Assembly (NCBI RefSeq): GCF_008085915.1
Contig: NZ_VSJK01000014.1
Location: forward strand, 62,001-126,000
Direction: 5' to 3'
DNA: 64,000 nt
Source: Oceaniovalibus sp. ACAM 378
GTDB lineage: Bacteria > Pseudomonadota > Alphaproteobacteria > Rhodobacterales > Rhodobacteraceae
The notes under the pieces are model-generated. The model searched no databases, was not told the DNA's origin, and saw only the letters and a list, made by a program, of their open reading frames with translations. Below are positions 23,534-32,444 of this stretch, one piece after another. Numbering within the stretch: the stretch's first letter is position 1; the number at the start of each line of letters is the position of its first letter. Made by a program: the position numbers and the translations under genes.

Positions 23534-24944
23534 AAAACGCATTCGGCAGATAAAAGACGATCTGCGGGAAGACATACATCAGCACCATAGAGATGAGCAC
23601 ACAGACAAGGAATGGCAGGCAGCCGGCGAAGATCTGCGTCAGCTTCACCTCGGGCGGCGCAATGCCTTTAAGGTAATAGGCCGACATGGCCATGGGTGGC
23701 GTTAGAAAACTCGTCTGCAGGTTCAGCGCCACCAATACCCCGAAAAACAGCGGATCGATGTCGAAAATTACCAGCAACGGCAGGAAAATAGGCACGAAGA
23801 TGATGATGATCTCGGACCATTCCAGCGGCCAACCCAGCAGGAAGATGATCAGTTGCGCCAGCAGCAGAAACATCAGCGGCGTCAGATTCATCGACTGCAC
23901 GAATTCGCTGATCACCTGTTCGCCGCCAAGATAAGAGAACACCGAGCTGAAGGTGTAGGAACCGACGAACAACCAGCAGACCATCGCCGTGGTCCTTACG
24001 GTCAGGTAGACCGATTCACGCATCCTCTGCCACGTCATTGCCCGATAGAGAAACGCCAGCAGGATTCCCCCCAGCGCACCGATCGATGCCGCCTCGGTCG
24101 GCGTGGCAAGCCCGAACAGGATTGACCCCAGCACGGCGAAGATCAGCACGGCCAGTGGCACGAAGGACGTCACGACCATGAGCAACAGCTTGCCGCCCGG
24201 CACATCAGGAACCTCTTCGCGGGTGGGTCTCGGGGCGACACTGGGTTGCAGGATCGACCGGCCGACCACATAGATCAGGTAAAGTCCGGTCAGTGTCAGG
24301 CCCGGCAGCAAGGCCCCGGCATAGAGTTTCACGATCGACACGTTCGACGCGGCGGCATAGACGATCAGCATGATCGAGGGCGGGATGAGGATGCCCAGTG
24401 TGCCGCCCGCGCAGATGATGCCCGACGCGAAGGCCGGATCATACCGCGCCTTCAGCATCGCCGGCAGCGCCAGCAGGCCCATCAGCGTGACGACCGCACC
24501 GACAATCCCCGTCGCCGTGGCGAACAGCGCGCAGGTGATCAGCGCGGCCACCCCCATGCTGCCCGGAATCCGGCGCGATGCGATGTTCAGCGTGTCGAAC
24601 AGCCGGTTCACGATGTTGGCCCGTTCGACGATATATCCCATGAACAGGAATAGCGGCACGGCGGTCAGCACATCGTTGCTCATCACCGTATAGGTCTGGT
24701 TGACGAACAGATCGAAGATGCGGTTGTTGAACAGCCCCTCGACCCACAGGTTGGTCTGGTCCCACCACGAGGCAAGCTCTTGATCCAGCCGATCGAACGA
24801 CCGCCACATGCGGCGCTCGTCGAAATAGGCGTAATAGCCGAACCCGATGCCCATCGCCATCAGGGTAAAGGCAATGGGAAAGCCCAGGAAGACAAAGACA
24901 ATGAAAAGCCCAAGCATGAACAGGGCGACTTGTGGATCGGTCAT
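23523..24944 (-). CDS. dctM: TRAP transporter large permease (DctM)
   Basis: A 473-residue inner-membrane protein with about 12-13 predicted helices. Family motifs include PLFLFMGYIVERANI and GGTLGILIPPSIMLIVYA near the centre. DctM is the sodium-driven translocation subunit of tripartite ATP-independent periplasmic importers. It overlaps dctQ by four bases (ATGA) and is followed by the amidase. The loop around residues 35-80 (RRMWRSFDRLDQ...) is somewhat longer than in the archetypal DctM, as is common in the TakP-like branch. Confidence 0.9.
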   Translation of the reverse strand: MTDPQVALFMLGLFIVFVFLGFPIAFTLMAMGIGFGYYAYFDERRMWRSFDRLDQELASWWDQTNLWVEGLFNNRIFDLFVNQTYTVMSNDVLTAVPLFLFMGYIVERANIVNRLFDTLNIASRRIPGSMGVAALITCALFATATGIVGAVVTLMGLLALPAMLKARYDPAFASGIICAGGTLGILIPPSIMLIVYAAASNVSIVKLYAGALLPGLTLTGLYLIYVVGRSILQPSVAPRPTREEVPDVPGGKLLLMVVTSFVPLAVLIFAVLGSILFGLATPTEAASIGALGGILLAFLYRAMTWQRMRESVYLTVRTTAMVCWLFVGSYTFSSVFSYLGGEQVISEFVQSMNLTPLMFLLLAQLIIFLLGWPLEWSEIIIIFVPIFLPLLVIFDIDPLFFGVLVALNLQTSFLTPPMAMSAYYLKGIAPPEVKLTQIFAGCLPFLVCVLISMVLMYVFPQIVFYLPNAFYGN

Positions 24945-25525
24945 GGATGGGCGTCCTTTTCGGCCATCGAGACCTGTTTCATCAAAATATCTTCGGTTTC
25001 AAACACGTCTTCGTCCGCCTCTAGCCATATGCCGGTGCGGATGCAGTGGATGCAGCGGAACACTTCGGCGATGCCCTGAAAGAACAACAGAACTCCGGCC
25101 ACCACGATCACTGTCTTGAACTGGTAGATCGGGATGCCCGCCGGGCTGCTCACCGACACTTCAGCATAGGACCACGAGCGCGCGGCGTATTTCCAACCGG
25201 CGAAGATCAGCGCCAGTACACCGGGAAAGAAAAACAGGAAATAAAGGACCAGATCGACACGCGCCTGCCAGCGTGGCGACCACAGCCGGTACAGGAAATC
25301 GCCCCGCACATGGCCACGCCGCGACAGGGTATAGGCGCCGCCCATCATGAACAGCGTGCCGTACATGATGAACGACACGTCCAGCGCCCAGGATGTTGGG
25401 CTGTTCAGGACATAGCGGACGAACACCTCATATCCCGTGCCCACCGCCATGAACACGATGAGCCAGGCAAAGGTCTTTCCGAACCATGCCGAAAGGGCAT
25501 CGGCGAACCGGATGTATCGAAGCAT
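24941..25525 (-). CDS. dctQ: TRAP transporter small permease (DctQ)
   Basis: A 194-residue membrane protein with four hydrophobic segments, the standard topology of DctQ. Recognisable parts are SWALDVSFIMYGTLFMMGGAYTL and RRGHVRGDFLY, the conserved DctQ region between helices two and three. The C-terminal ~30 residues are acidic and cytoplasmic. It pairs with DctM, and stop and start codons overlap. A hairpin lies between its start and the upstream binding-protein gene. Confidence 0.88.
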   Translation of the reverse strand: MLRYIRFADALSAWFGKTFAWLIVFMAVGTGYEVFVRYVLNSPTSWALDVSFIMYGTLFMMGGAYTLSRRGHVRGDFLYRLWSPRWQARVDLVLYFLFFFPGVLALIFAGWKYAARSWSYAEVSVSSPAGIPIYQFKTVIVVAGVLLFFQGIAEVFRCIHCIRTGIWLEADEDVFETEDILMKQVSMAEKDAHP

Positions 25526-25550
25526 AGAGTGGTCCCCGAAAGATAAGGTT

Positions 25551-25576
25551 GGCCCCCGCCGCCACGGGCGGGAGCC
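25551..25576 (-). terminator. Attenuating hairpin between dctP and dctQ
   Basis: On the leftward transcript a stem of nine pairs with one mismatch forms between GGCTCCCGCC and GGCGGGGGCC around a short loop. It begins 13 bases after the dctP stop codon. No U-run. The location matches the hairpins after the other two binding-protein genes in this window. Confidence 0.5.
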
Positions 25577-25589
25577 GTCACGGCAACTG

Positions 25590-26720
25590 TCACATCTTCA
25601 GTCGGCCGGGGAAGTAGTGCTCATAGGCCAGCGCATAGTCTGGCGCGTTCATCAACTCGTAGAACACGACGTCGTTCACCCAGGCGCGTTGACTGTCCAG
25701 GCACTTCTTCATGAAGGGATCGGCCTCCAGCTCGGGAATGATCTCGTCCCAGGCTTTCAGCTGCGCGGCGAGGATTTCCTTCGAGGTGCGCTGCACATCG
25801 ACGCCGGCTTCTTCCTGAAGGTATTTCAGGTCAGCGGAATAGCGACGTGCCCCCTTGGCGGTGTTGGCGGTCGATACTGCCTCGACGCCGTAGATCAGGA
25901 TCGCCTTCAGGTCCGGCTCCATGTCTTCCATCAGCAGGCCGTTGAACAGGAATTCGAACGATTCCGACGCCTGATGATAGGACGACAGGAAGTAGTTCTT
26001 GGCCACGTCCTGTGCGCCGAAGTCACGGTCGGACGACGGGTTGTTGAATTCGAACGCGTCGATCACGCCACGCTCCATCGCCGGCACGATCTCGCCGCCC
26101 GGAAGCTGCGCCACCGACATGCCCAGCTTGGTCATCAAGTCAGCCGCCAGCCCGACGGTGCGGTACTTGAACCCCTGAAGGTCGCTGACCTTGGTCACCG
26201 GGTTCTTGAACCAACCGAAGGGCTGGGCGGGCATCGGAAAGGCCATATAGCCGTCGATATCCAGACCCATGATGTCCTGCGTCAGTTCGTCATACAGCGC
26301 CTTGCCGCCGCCCTCGTAGAACCAGTTCAGCATCGTGGTGGCCGATCCGCCGAACACGGGACCGGTGCCGAACAGCGACGCCGCCTTGTTTTTACCGTAC
26401 CAATAGACCGGCACGTCGTGGCCGATGTCGAGCAGTCCGTCGTTAACCGCATCCAGAACCTGGAACGCGCCGACGACCGCACCGGCCGGCAGCAGGTCGA
26501 TCTTCAGACGTCCACCCGCCATCGCCTCGACGCGGGTCACGTAATCCTGCGCCATCTCTTGCCAGACGTTGGACGACGGCCAGGCCGACTGCATCTTCAA
26601 CACTCTCGGTGCTTGCGCCATAACAGCCGGCGCGGCGAGCGTGCCGACACCCGCAGCCGCTCCGCCAAGGGCGGTTTTCCTGAGAAAGGACCGTCGGCCC
26701 ATTGTATCGGAATTTTTCAC
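25590..26720 (-). CDS. dctP: TRAP transporter substrate-binding protein (DctP, TakP-like)
   Basis: A 376-residue periplasmic binding protein with a twin-arginine signal (GRRSFLRKTALGG, cleavage after VMA). DctP landmarks include GRLKIDLLPAGAVVGAFQVLD, YYEGGG-like WFYEGGGKALYDE and the conserved ligand arginine in LQGFKYRTVG. Tat export and overall layout resemble the TakP branch that binds 2-oxo acids, though the ligand here is unknown. The start is set by GGGAGG six bases before a GTG at 26720; the later ATG at 26702 is at the Tat motif and has no ribosome site, and the longer frame to 26819 has none either. First gene of the dctP-dctQ-dctM-amidase operon. Confidence 0.85.
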   Translation of the reverse strand: MKNSDTMGRRSFLRKTALGGAAAGVGTLAAPAVMAQAPRVLKMQSAWPSSNVWQEMAQDYVTRVEAMAGGRLKIDLLPAGAVVGAFQVLDAVNDGLLDIGHDVPVYWYGKNKAASLFGTGPVFGGSATTMLNWFYEGGGKALYDELTQDIMGLDIDGYMAFPMPAQPFGWFKNPVTKVSDLQGFKYRTVGLAADLMTKLGMSVAQLPGGEIVPAMERGVIDAFEFNNPSSDRDFGAQDVAKNYFLSSYHQASESFEFLFNGLLMEDMEPDLKAILIYGVEAVSTANTAKGARRYSADLKYLQEEAGVDVQRTSKEILAAQLKAWDEIIPELEADPFMKKCLDSQRAWVNDVVFYELMNAPDYALAYEHYFPGRLKM

Positions 26721-27191
26721 TTCTATCCTCCCAGAATATGTGCCGGACAATGCTCGGGGCGCCAGCGTAACGCCATTTTTCAGAGTCGAACATTGAACAT
26801 CGAAAACAATGCGAAACACACGGCAAAGGTCGAAGGCGTCTCCTCCAAGACGCCAACCATCACCGCATGTTGTTGTTACTATGAAAATACCGGATCACAA
26901 AGATAATTGACGTTCCGGGTCCTGAAATTTGTATCGAGGCCGTCCGGTGGACCAACGGTTAAGGGGCGCGTCCAGCGAAACAGTGGCTTTGAGCCTCTCC
27001 GATTAACTGCGTTTCATCGCAATTTGTCTGTTCTGTGATGATCGTTGGATCCATCTTGGCCGGAAGCCCAAAACAGCACTGGTCCCACCGCGAAAGCCAA
27101 ATGCGTGGAAACAAAGCCAGCATAAGTCAGTAAATGCACGCCCTTGGAGCGGGACATCCCAAACGTGGCCACGTTCCGCGACCGATACAGG
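26721..27191. other. 471-base intergenic region, no gene assigned
   Basis: Contains the promoter side of dctP on its left part and the 3' side of the creatinase-like gene on the right. A 47-codon leftward frame (27014-27157) with hydrophobic content has no ribosome site and is not called. No tRNA or other structured RNA was recognised. Confidence 0.4.
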
Positions 27192-28331
27192 TCAACCGCC
27201 CGCGATAAGAATGCATCGTTCGGTCTGTGTCAGCCGTCTGGCGCCTTCTGGCTCAATCACCACGGTTTCCGACAGCGCGAGGCCTTGGGCGGTTGCATAG
27301 ACGTGAAACGTCTGACCTATTTCGAATTGCCATTCGGCGGTTTCGTGCAAGCAGAGCGACGTGTCAGAAGACCTTGGTGTCTTGGCATACAGTCCGACCT
27401 GATAGCCCGAGATATTGGGCATGGCCGTGCGCAAGCCTTCTGTCAGGAGCCCCTCTCGCAGAATGGCGTCCGCCGCCTTTGCCTTGGTGCCGGGGATCAT
27501 GGCGGCAAACTGCGCGTCCTGCAGCGCGACCAGCCGGTCCATCACACCGGTCAGAGCGGCCGAGGGCGCACCGAGACTGATCGAGCGCATGAACCGGGCA
27601 GAATAGTTCGAGATCCGCGGCACCAGCTCCACATGAAGCACATCGCCGGCTGCCAGCCGTTCATCGCTGATCGTCGCGTGAAGGAACCCCATGTCGTGCC
27701 CGTCGCCTTTGGCCCTGCGCGAGATGGAGATCGGTCCGACCCAGTAATCGTCCGCCCCGTTGGACAGGTAATGGTGTGCCGCAATGGCAGCGGCGTCGCG
27801 GGGGCGCATTCCCGGAGCGAGTTGCGAACGGATCGTCTCCATTGCAGAATCGGCGATGGCCGCTGCGGCCGAGATATACGCAATTTCCTGTTCGTCTTTT
27901 ACCGCCCGCAGGATGTTGGCGCTTCCAGGCAGATCGACGAACCGCGCGTCGGAGAGAAGTTCGGACAACCGCAGGAAGGTCGCATGAGTGAAGCCGTAGC
28001 TGGAAAAATCCGCGCCGATGACGGCGGGCCGGAACCGGTCAATGGCCTGCGCTACTATGGCATGGGCGTCTTCGTGATCGGCATAGGTGACGATGTCGTC
28101 AAGCCATGTGGCCGCGCGGCACGGGACCTCGTCGATCGCACGCAGGATCCAGACCGGATCGCCGACTGCCGGTACGATCGCGGCGCGATAGAACGTTTCG
28201 GACACGGTGTATCCGGTCAGCCAAGCCAGCATTTCAGCATGGTCGCACAGATACAGATCGCACCCGGCCTGCTTCATTTCCGAGCGCAGGCGGGCGAGCC
28301 GCGCGGCAAAGGGGGCTGGGACTTTGTTCAT
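27192..28331 (-). CDS. Creatinase-like M24 family protein lacking metal ligands
   Basis: A 379-residue pita-bread fold protein: an N-terminal creatinase domain (about 1-130, with YLCDHAEMLAWLTGY) and a C-terminal M24 domain. Metallo-aminopeptidases of this fold bind two metals through Asp, Asp, His, Glu, Glu. Here the segments read GDVLHVELVPRISNYSARF (Glu and Arg in place of the two Asp) and FHVYATAQG (Ala in place of Glu), and only the last Glu (LSETVVIEPEG) is clear. That pattern fits creatinase, which is metal-free, better than Xaa-Pro aminopeptidase. It overlaps the M20-like gene by ATGA and is the last gene of the peptide-importer operon, so an imported amidine or N-substituted amino acid is a plausible substrate. 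Confidence 0.75.
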   Translation of the reverse strand: MNKVPAPFAARLARLRSEMKQAGCDLYLCDHAEMLAWLTGYTVSETFYRAAIVPAVGDPVWILRAIDEVPCRAATWLDDIVTYADHEDAHAIVAQAIDRFRPAVIGADFSSYGFTHATFLRLSELLSDARFVDLPGSANILRAVKDEQEIAYISAAAAIADSAMETIRSQLAPGMRPRDAAAIAAHHYLSNGADDYWVGPISISRRAKGDGHDMGFLHATISDERLAAGDVLHVELVPRISNYSARFMRSISLGAPSAALTGVMDRLVALQDAQFAAMIPGTKAKAADAILREGLLTEGLRTAMPNISGYQVGLYAKTPRSSDTSLCLHETAEWQFEIGQTFHVYATAQGLALSETVVIEPEGARRLTQTERCILIAGG

Positions 28332-29551
28332 GCCTTTTCAACTCCGCAGATGTTGCAGATCGCGTGGATATAGATCGCGACACAGTCCAGATACTGACGA
28401 ATGCGGACCCTTTCGTCCGGCATCGTGTTGAATTCACCGCCCGGTCCGCAGACAACACCCTCCATGCCCGCAGCAGCAAGGTGAGCGGCGTCGGTTCCGT
28501 AAAACGCCGGGGGCCGGATGGCGCCGGTGGGTTGCGGCATGCCGCGGACTGCCTCGTGCGCGCGGTTCACGGCCTTCACGACAAAGGCATCGGCAGCGAC
28601 TTCGAAGGGCGGCATCTGCGGCTTATTCTTGCGCAGATCGTGGGACCCCAGCCGGTATTCCAGCCCCGGGAACTCAAGCTTGAGGGATTCAAGCATCTGG
28701 CGCATGTCATCCATGACGCTTTCGATGGACTGGCTTGGCGCGTAGCGGCATGTCCCTAAAAGTCGCGCCCGGTCCGCCACCTGCGGAGGGCGCCATTCGT
28801 GGAATTCGTCACCCAGTCCGGCCCGAAGCACGCCGACATGGCCGCGATTGACCGACCGGTGCGCCGGCCCTTCGGCGCCCGAGAATGTGATCCCATTGAT
28901 GCGGGGCACAAGGGCAGCGGCGGCGGCCAGTGCATCGCAGGCTTCTTCGCGCTTGGACAGGTGACGGGTGCTTCCGTAAAGCTCGATCTCGAACGAAAAA
29001 GCCCCCGCATGAAGCGTGAGTGCCTGCAGGTCGGTCGGTTCTGAGTTGATGAAATAGTCGGCGCGTATGCCCTGCTCAATCATGCGCACCGTTCCGATAC
29101 CGCCCTGAAGCTCGCCCACGACAAAGGACAGGATGACATCGCCTTTGGGCCGCAATCCGCAGGCCATCAGGGTTTCAACTGCCGAAAGATAGGCGGCATC
29201 GCCGGCCTTCATGTTTGAGACACCGATGCCATAGATGAATTCATCGTCGATCTTGGCTTCCCATGGGTCAACCGTCCAGCCGGAGGTTGCCGGGTTGGTG
29301 TCGAGATGTCCGTTGAACAACAGCGACGGTCCCTTGCCCGTGCCTTTCCAGCGGCCAATTGCGTTGACCCGTTTTTCCGTGACAGGTTGCAATTCCGACT
29401 CTAGCCCGAGGCCCAGCATGGTCTCATGCATCTTTTCGGCCAGTTCGCGTTCGCCGTCGGTTTCTGTATAGCTTTTGTGGCGCACCATACCGGCCAGACG
29501 TTCCAGGCAGGCGGTTTCGTCAATGCGGGCGACGATCTGTTCGGGTGTCAT
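28328..29551 (-). CDS. M20-family peptidase/deacylase homologue with altered metal site
   Basis: A 407-residue protein with the M20 (ArgE/DapE/CPG2) fold. The first histidine is present (LFNGHLDTNP) and the fourth ligand is present (NSEPTDL). The bridging aspartate is replaced in GVSNMKAG (Asn), the metal glutamate in GELQGGIGT (Leu follows the catalytic Glu), and the final histidine in EFNTMPDERV (Asn). Three of five ligands are therefore changed, so ordinary di-zinc hydrolysis is doubtful; it could be a one-metal enzyme, a non-hydrolytic homologue or a binding partner. The ATG at 29551 overlaps the stop of the upstream ABC ATPase gene. A longer frame to 29629 lies inside that gene. Confidence 0.75.
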   Translation of the reverse strand: MTPEQIVARIDETACLERLAGMVRHKSYTETDGERELAEKMHETMLGLGLESELQPVTEKRVNAIGRWKGTGKGPSLLFNGHLDTNPATSGWTVDPWEAKIDDEFIYGIGVSNMKAGDAAYLSAVETLMACGLRPKGDVILSFVVGELQGGIGTVRMIEQGIRADYFINSEPTDLQALTLHAGAFSFEIELYGSTRHLSKREEACDALAAAAALVPRINGITFSGAEGPAHRSVNRGHVGVLRAGLGDEFHEWRPPQVADRARLLGTCRYAPSQSIESVMDDMRQMLESLKLEFPGLEYRLGSHDLRKNKPQMPPFEVAADAFVVKAVNRAHEAVRGMPQPTGAIRPPAFYGTDAAHLAAAGMEGVVCGPGGEFNTMPDERVRIRQYLDCVAIYIHAICNICGVEKA

Positions 29552-31599
29552 GACAGGGGCTCCATAATTGTCTTGGAAAAGCGCCAGACCGGAGGCATTT
29601 CGGCCAATGTTCGGGCATCGATATGGCAAAGAATACGGTGGCCGTTGCCGAAATCATGCAGCGGCGGCGGTGTCTTGCAGATTTCGCCAAGGCGGCGGGG
29701 GCAACGGCTTTCGAACGGGCAGCCCGGCAGCGCCTCCGACCGTGTTGGCAACTCGCCGGTCAGCCGGATGCGCGTGGTCTCGCTGTCCGGGTCGATCGAT
29801 GGCGACGAGGACATCAACGCCTCAGTATAGGGGTGATAGGGCGGATGATCGAGGCTGGCCATGTCGCGGGTTTCGACGATCTCGCCCAGATACATCACTG
29901 CGACCCGGTGCGCGACGTGGCGCAACACGCCAAGGTCATGGGTGATAAAGATCAGGGCGACCCCGGTCTCCGCCTGAATGTCCCGCAGCAAACGAACGAT
30001 CGCGGCCTGCACCGAGGCGTCCAGCCCGCTGGTGATCTCATCGCAAATGATTACCTTGGGATTGGCAGCAAAAGAGCGCGCGATGGCGATCCGCTGCTTC
30101 TCTCCGCCTGACAATTGATGCGGAAAACGTGACGCATACTCGGCTGGCAGGCGGACCCGTTCAAGGATTTTGGTGACTTCCTCGCGGCGCTCGCGGCGGC
30201 TCAACTCCGGGCGGAACAGTTTCAGCGGCCGCAACAGAATCGTGGCGATGGTATGTCGGGGATTGAGCGAACTGTCGGGGTTCTGAAAGATGATCTGCAC
30301 ATCCGAACGATAGGCGCGGTCCATTTCATCGACCGTCGTTCCGTCAAGGCTCAGCGTTCCTGAATAGGGCGCCAGACCGGTCAGCGCACGGGCCAGCGTA
30401 GATTTGCCGCAGCCCGATTCCCCGACGATGGCAAGTGTTTCACCGGGCCTCAGCGTCAGGCTGGTATCGACCAGCGCCCGCGTCCGGCGGATCGGTCGTC
30501 GTGCAATCCGGTCAAGCAGGCTGGTGCGGCCATAGACGACATCCATCCCGGACACCTCGATCAGCGGCTGGTCTACAGGGACTGTAACGGCCGGCCATTC
30601 TGTCGCTTCACTGCGTGACTGTTCCACCGCATCGGCGCGCACACAGGCCAGTTGCCGGCCGTCCCGAACCTGCAACCTCACTTGGGCGGCGTCACAGAGT
30701 TCAGGGAGATGATGCGGGCAAGACGCAGAATAGATGCAGGGCGGCGGCATGCCGAGCCGCGGCGCGGGCGCCGCATGACTTATCGCAAGGCGCCGGCCGG
30801 TCAGGCTGTCGGACGGGCGCGGCAGGCTGGAGAGCAATGCGCGCGTATAGGGATGGCGCGGCCGTGCGAACAACGGGCCCGGTTCCGCGATCTCGACGAT
30901 CCGCCCGCCGTAAATCACCGCGATCCGGTCCGCAATTTCTGCAACGGTGCCCAGATCATGACTGATGAACAGGCCCGATATTCCAGTTTCGTGCTGCAGG
31001 CCGCGCACAAGGTCAAGCAACCTTGCACCGGTGGTCGCATCAAGCGCAGACGTGGGTTCGTCAAAAACGATCAGTTCAGGTTCGCAGGCGAGGGCAAGCG
31101 CCAGCAGGACACGCTGTTTCTCACCGCCCGAAACCTCGTGCGGATACCGCGACAGCATGGTTTCGGGATCGGGAAGCCCGACATGTCCCAGCAATTCCAG
31201 CGTTTTTGCACGAAGACCCGATCCGCCGCGGTGCTGCGCCAGAGTCTCGATCAGGTGATCGCCCAACGTCTGGGTCGGGTCGAGCGCGGTGGCGGCATTC
31301 TGGAAAACCATGGAGATCCGTTCCCCGCGCACCTTTTGCAGCGCTTTCTCCCCAAGCGCGGTCAAATCGGTGCCCGACAGAAGGATGCGACCGGACTCAT
31401 GTACCACCTTTCCCGTCGGATCGCGCATGATGGCATTGGCAAGAGACGACTTGGCCGAACCGCTTTCCCCGACGAGCCCCAGAATTTCGCCGCGGCGGAT
31501 GGTCAGGTTGATATCGTCCAGAATGCGGATCGGTCCGTCCGGCCCGGCATAGCTGAGGGCGTAGTTTTCGATCGTCAGAACGGGTGGAGTGTCTGACAT
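29548..31599 (-). CDS. Peptide ABC importer, fused double ATPase (DppD-DppF type)
   Basis: A 683-residue protein holding both ATPases of a dipeptide/oligopeptide importer. Domain 1 (about 5-325) has Walker A GESGSAKSS, signature VSGGEKQRVLLALA and LIVFDEPTSALD; domain 2 (about 345-683) has GESGCGKST, LSGGEKQRIAIARS and VIICDEITSGLD. Each half ends with the peptide-importer C-terminal cysteine-rich motif (CIYSASCPHHLPEL; GCPFESRCPRRLGEIC), which binds an iron-sulfur cluster in characterised relatives. The first Walker A has Ala where Gly is usual. The ATG at 31599 follows dppC by 2 bases. The frame runs to 31758 without a ribosome site. Confidence 0.87.
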   Translation of the reverse strand: MSDTPPVLTIENYALSYAGPDGPIRILDDINLTIRRGEILGLVGESGSAKSSLANAIMRDPTGKVVHESGRILLSGTDLTALGEKALQKVRGERISMVFQNAATALDPTQTLGDHLIETLAQHRGGSGLRAKTLELLGHVGLPDPETMLSRYPHEVSGGEKQRVLLALALACEPELIVFDEPTSALDATTGARLLDLVRGLQHETGISGLFISHDLGTVAEIADRIAVIYGGRIVEIAEPGPLFARPRHPYTRALLSSLPRPSDSLTGRRLAISHAAPAPRLGMPPPCIYSASCPHHLPELCDAAQVRLQVRDGRQLACVRADAVEQSRSEATEWPAVTVPVDQPLIEVSGMDVVYGRTSLLDRIARRPIRRTRALVDTSLTLRPGETLAIVGESGCGKSTLARALTGLAPYSGTLSLDGTTVDEMDRAYRSDVQIIFQNPDSSLNPRHTIATILLRPLKLFRPELSRRERREEVTKILERVRLPAEYASRFPHQLSGGEKQRIAIARSFAANPKVIICDEITSGLDASVQAAIVRLLRDIQAETGVALIFITHDLGVLRHVAHRVAVMYLGEIVETRDMASLDHPPYHPYTEALMSSSPSIDPDSETTRIRLTGELPTRSEALPGCPFESRCPRRLGEICKTPPPLHDFGNGHRILCHIDARTLAEMPPVWRFSKTIMEPLS

Positions 31600-31601
31600 G
31601 G

Positions 31602-32444
31602 TCAATGTCCTCCGGAACGGGGGTTGAGAACGTCGCGCAGCCCGTCCCCAAGCAGGTTGAACGTGACCGCGACCAGCGCGATCGCCGCACCCGGAACGAT
31701 GATTGGCCAGGGCGACCGGAAAAGGTGGCTGCGCGCTTCGGCGATCATCAGCCCCCATTCGGGCGAGGGCGGTTGTGCGCCAAGCCCCAGAAATGACAGG
31801 GTCGCAAGGGTCATCACGGCGAAAGCAACGCGGATAGTCGCCTCGACAATGATCGGTGCGATGGTGTTGGGCAGGATCTCTGCCAGCACGATCCAGCTTG
31901 TCGGTTCTCCGCGCGCCCGAGCAGCAGAGACATAGTCGAGCGCCCGCACTTGCAGCGTGACCGACCGTGCAACACGTGCCATGCCGGGGGTCTGGGCGAT
32001 GCCGATGGCGATCACCGCATTGATCGAGGACGACCCGAGAACGGCGATAATCATCAGGGCGAACAGAAGGCCGGGAATGGCCATTACCGCATCGTTGAGC
32101 CGCATGACCACTTCGTCAGCACCGCCTCCGAGATACCCCGAAAGCACGCCGATCAGAGCACCGGCCACCGTGCCGATCCCCGTAGCGAGAAGCGCGAGAA
32201 GGACTGTGGATCGCGCCCCCGACATGACCCGGCTCAGCAGATCGCGGCCATACCAATCAGTTCCAAGCGGAAATTCGAGCGAAGGCGCGGCAAAGCGAGC
32301 GCCATAATTGAAGGATTCCGGGTCCGCCGGAGCCAAGACCGGCCCAAGAACAACGAGCGCCAGCAACAAGAGGAACAGCACCAGTCCCAAAGCACCCTGA
32401 GGGTTGCGCATGAGCGCACCCAGAATGGCGAAAAGCTTTCTCAT
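31602..32444 (-). CDS. dppC: Peptide ABC importer permease (DppC)
   Basis: A 280-residue inner-membrane permease. The N-terminal ALMRNPQGALGLVLFLLLL helix and the TDWYGRDLLSRVMSGARSTV segment are diagnostic for DppC/OppC, and the EAA loop is SAARARGEPTSWIVLAEILP. About six helices. The ATG at 32444 overlaps the dppB stop (ATGA). The same frame is open further upstream to 32930, but that stretch lies antisense-free inside dppB in another frame and is rejected. Confidence 0.9.
   Translation of the reverse strand: MRKLFAILGALMRNPQGALGLVLFLLLLALVVLGPVLAPADPESFNYGARFAAPSLEFPLGTDWYGRDLLSRVMSGARSTVLLALLATGIGTVAGALIGVLSGYLGGGADEVVMRLNDAVMAIPGLLFALMIIAVLGSSSINAVIAIGIAQTPGMARVARSVTLQVRALDYVSAARARGEPTSWIVLAEILPNTIAPIIVEATIRVAFAVMTLATLSFLGLGAQPPSPEWGLMIAEARSHLFRSPWPIIVPGAAIALVAVTFNLLGDGLRDVLNPRSGGH

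Noticed and set aside
27014-27157. 47-codon leftward frame with a hydrophobic middle
   Set aside because: No ribosome site, no similarity that I recognise, and the surrounding sequence lacks coding character.
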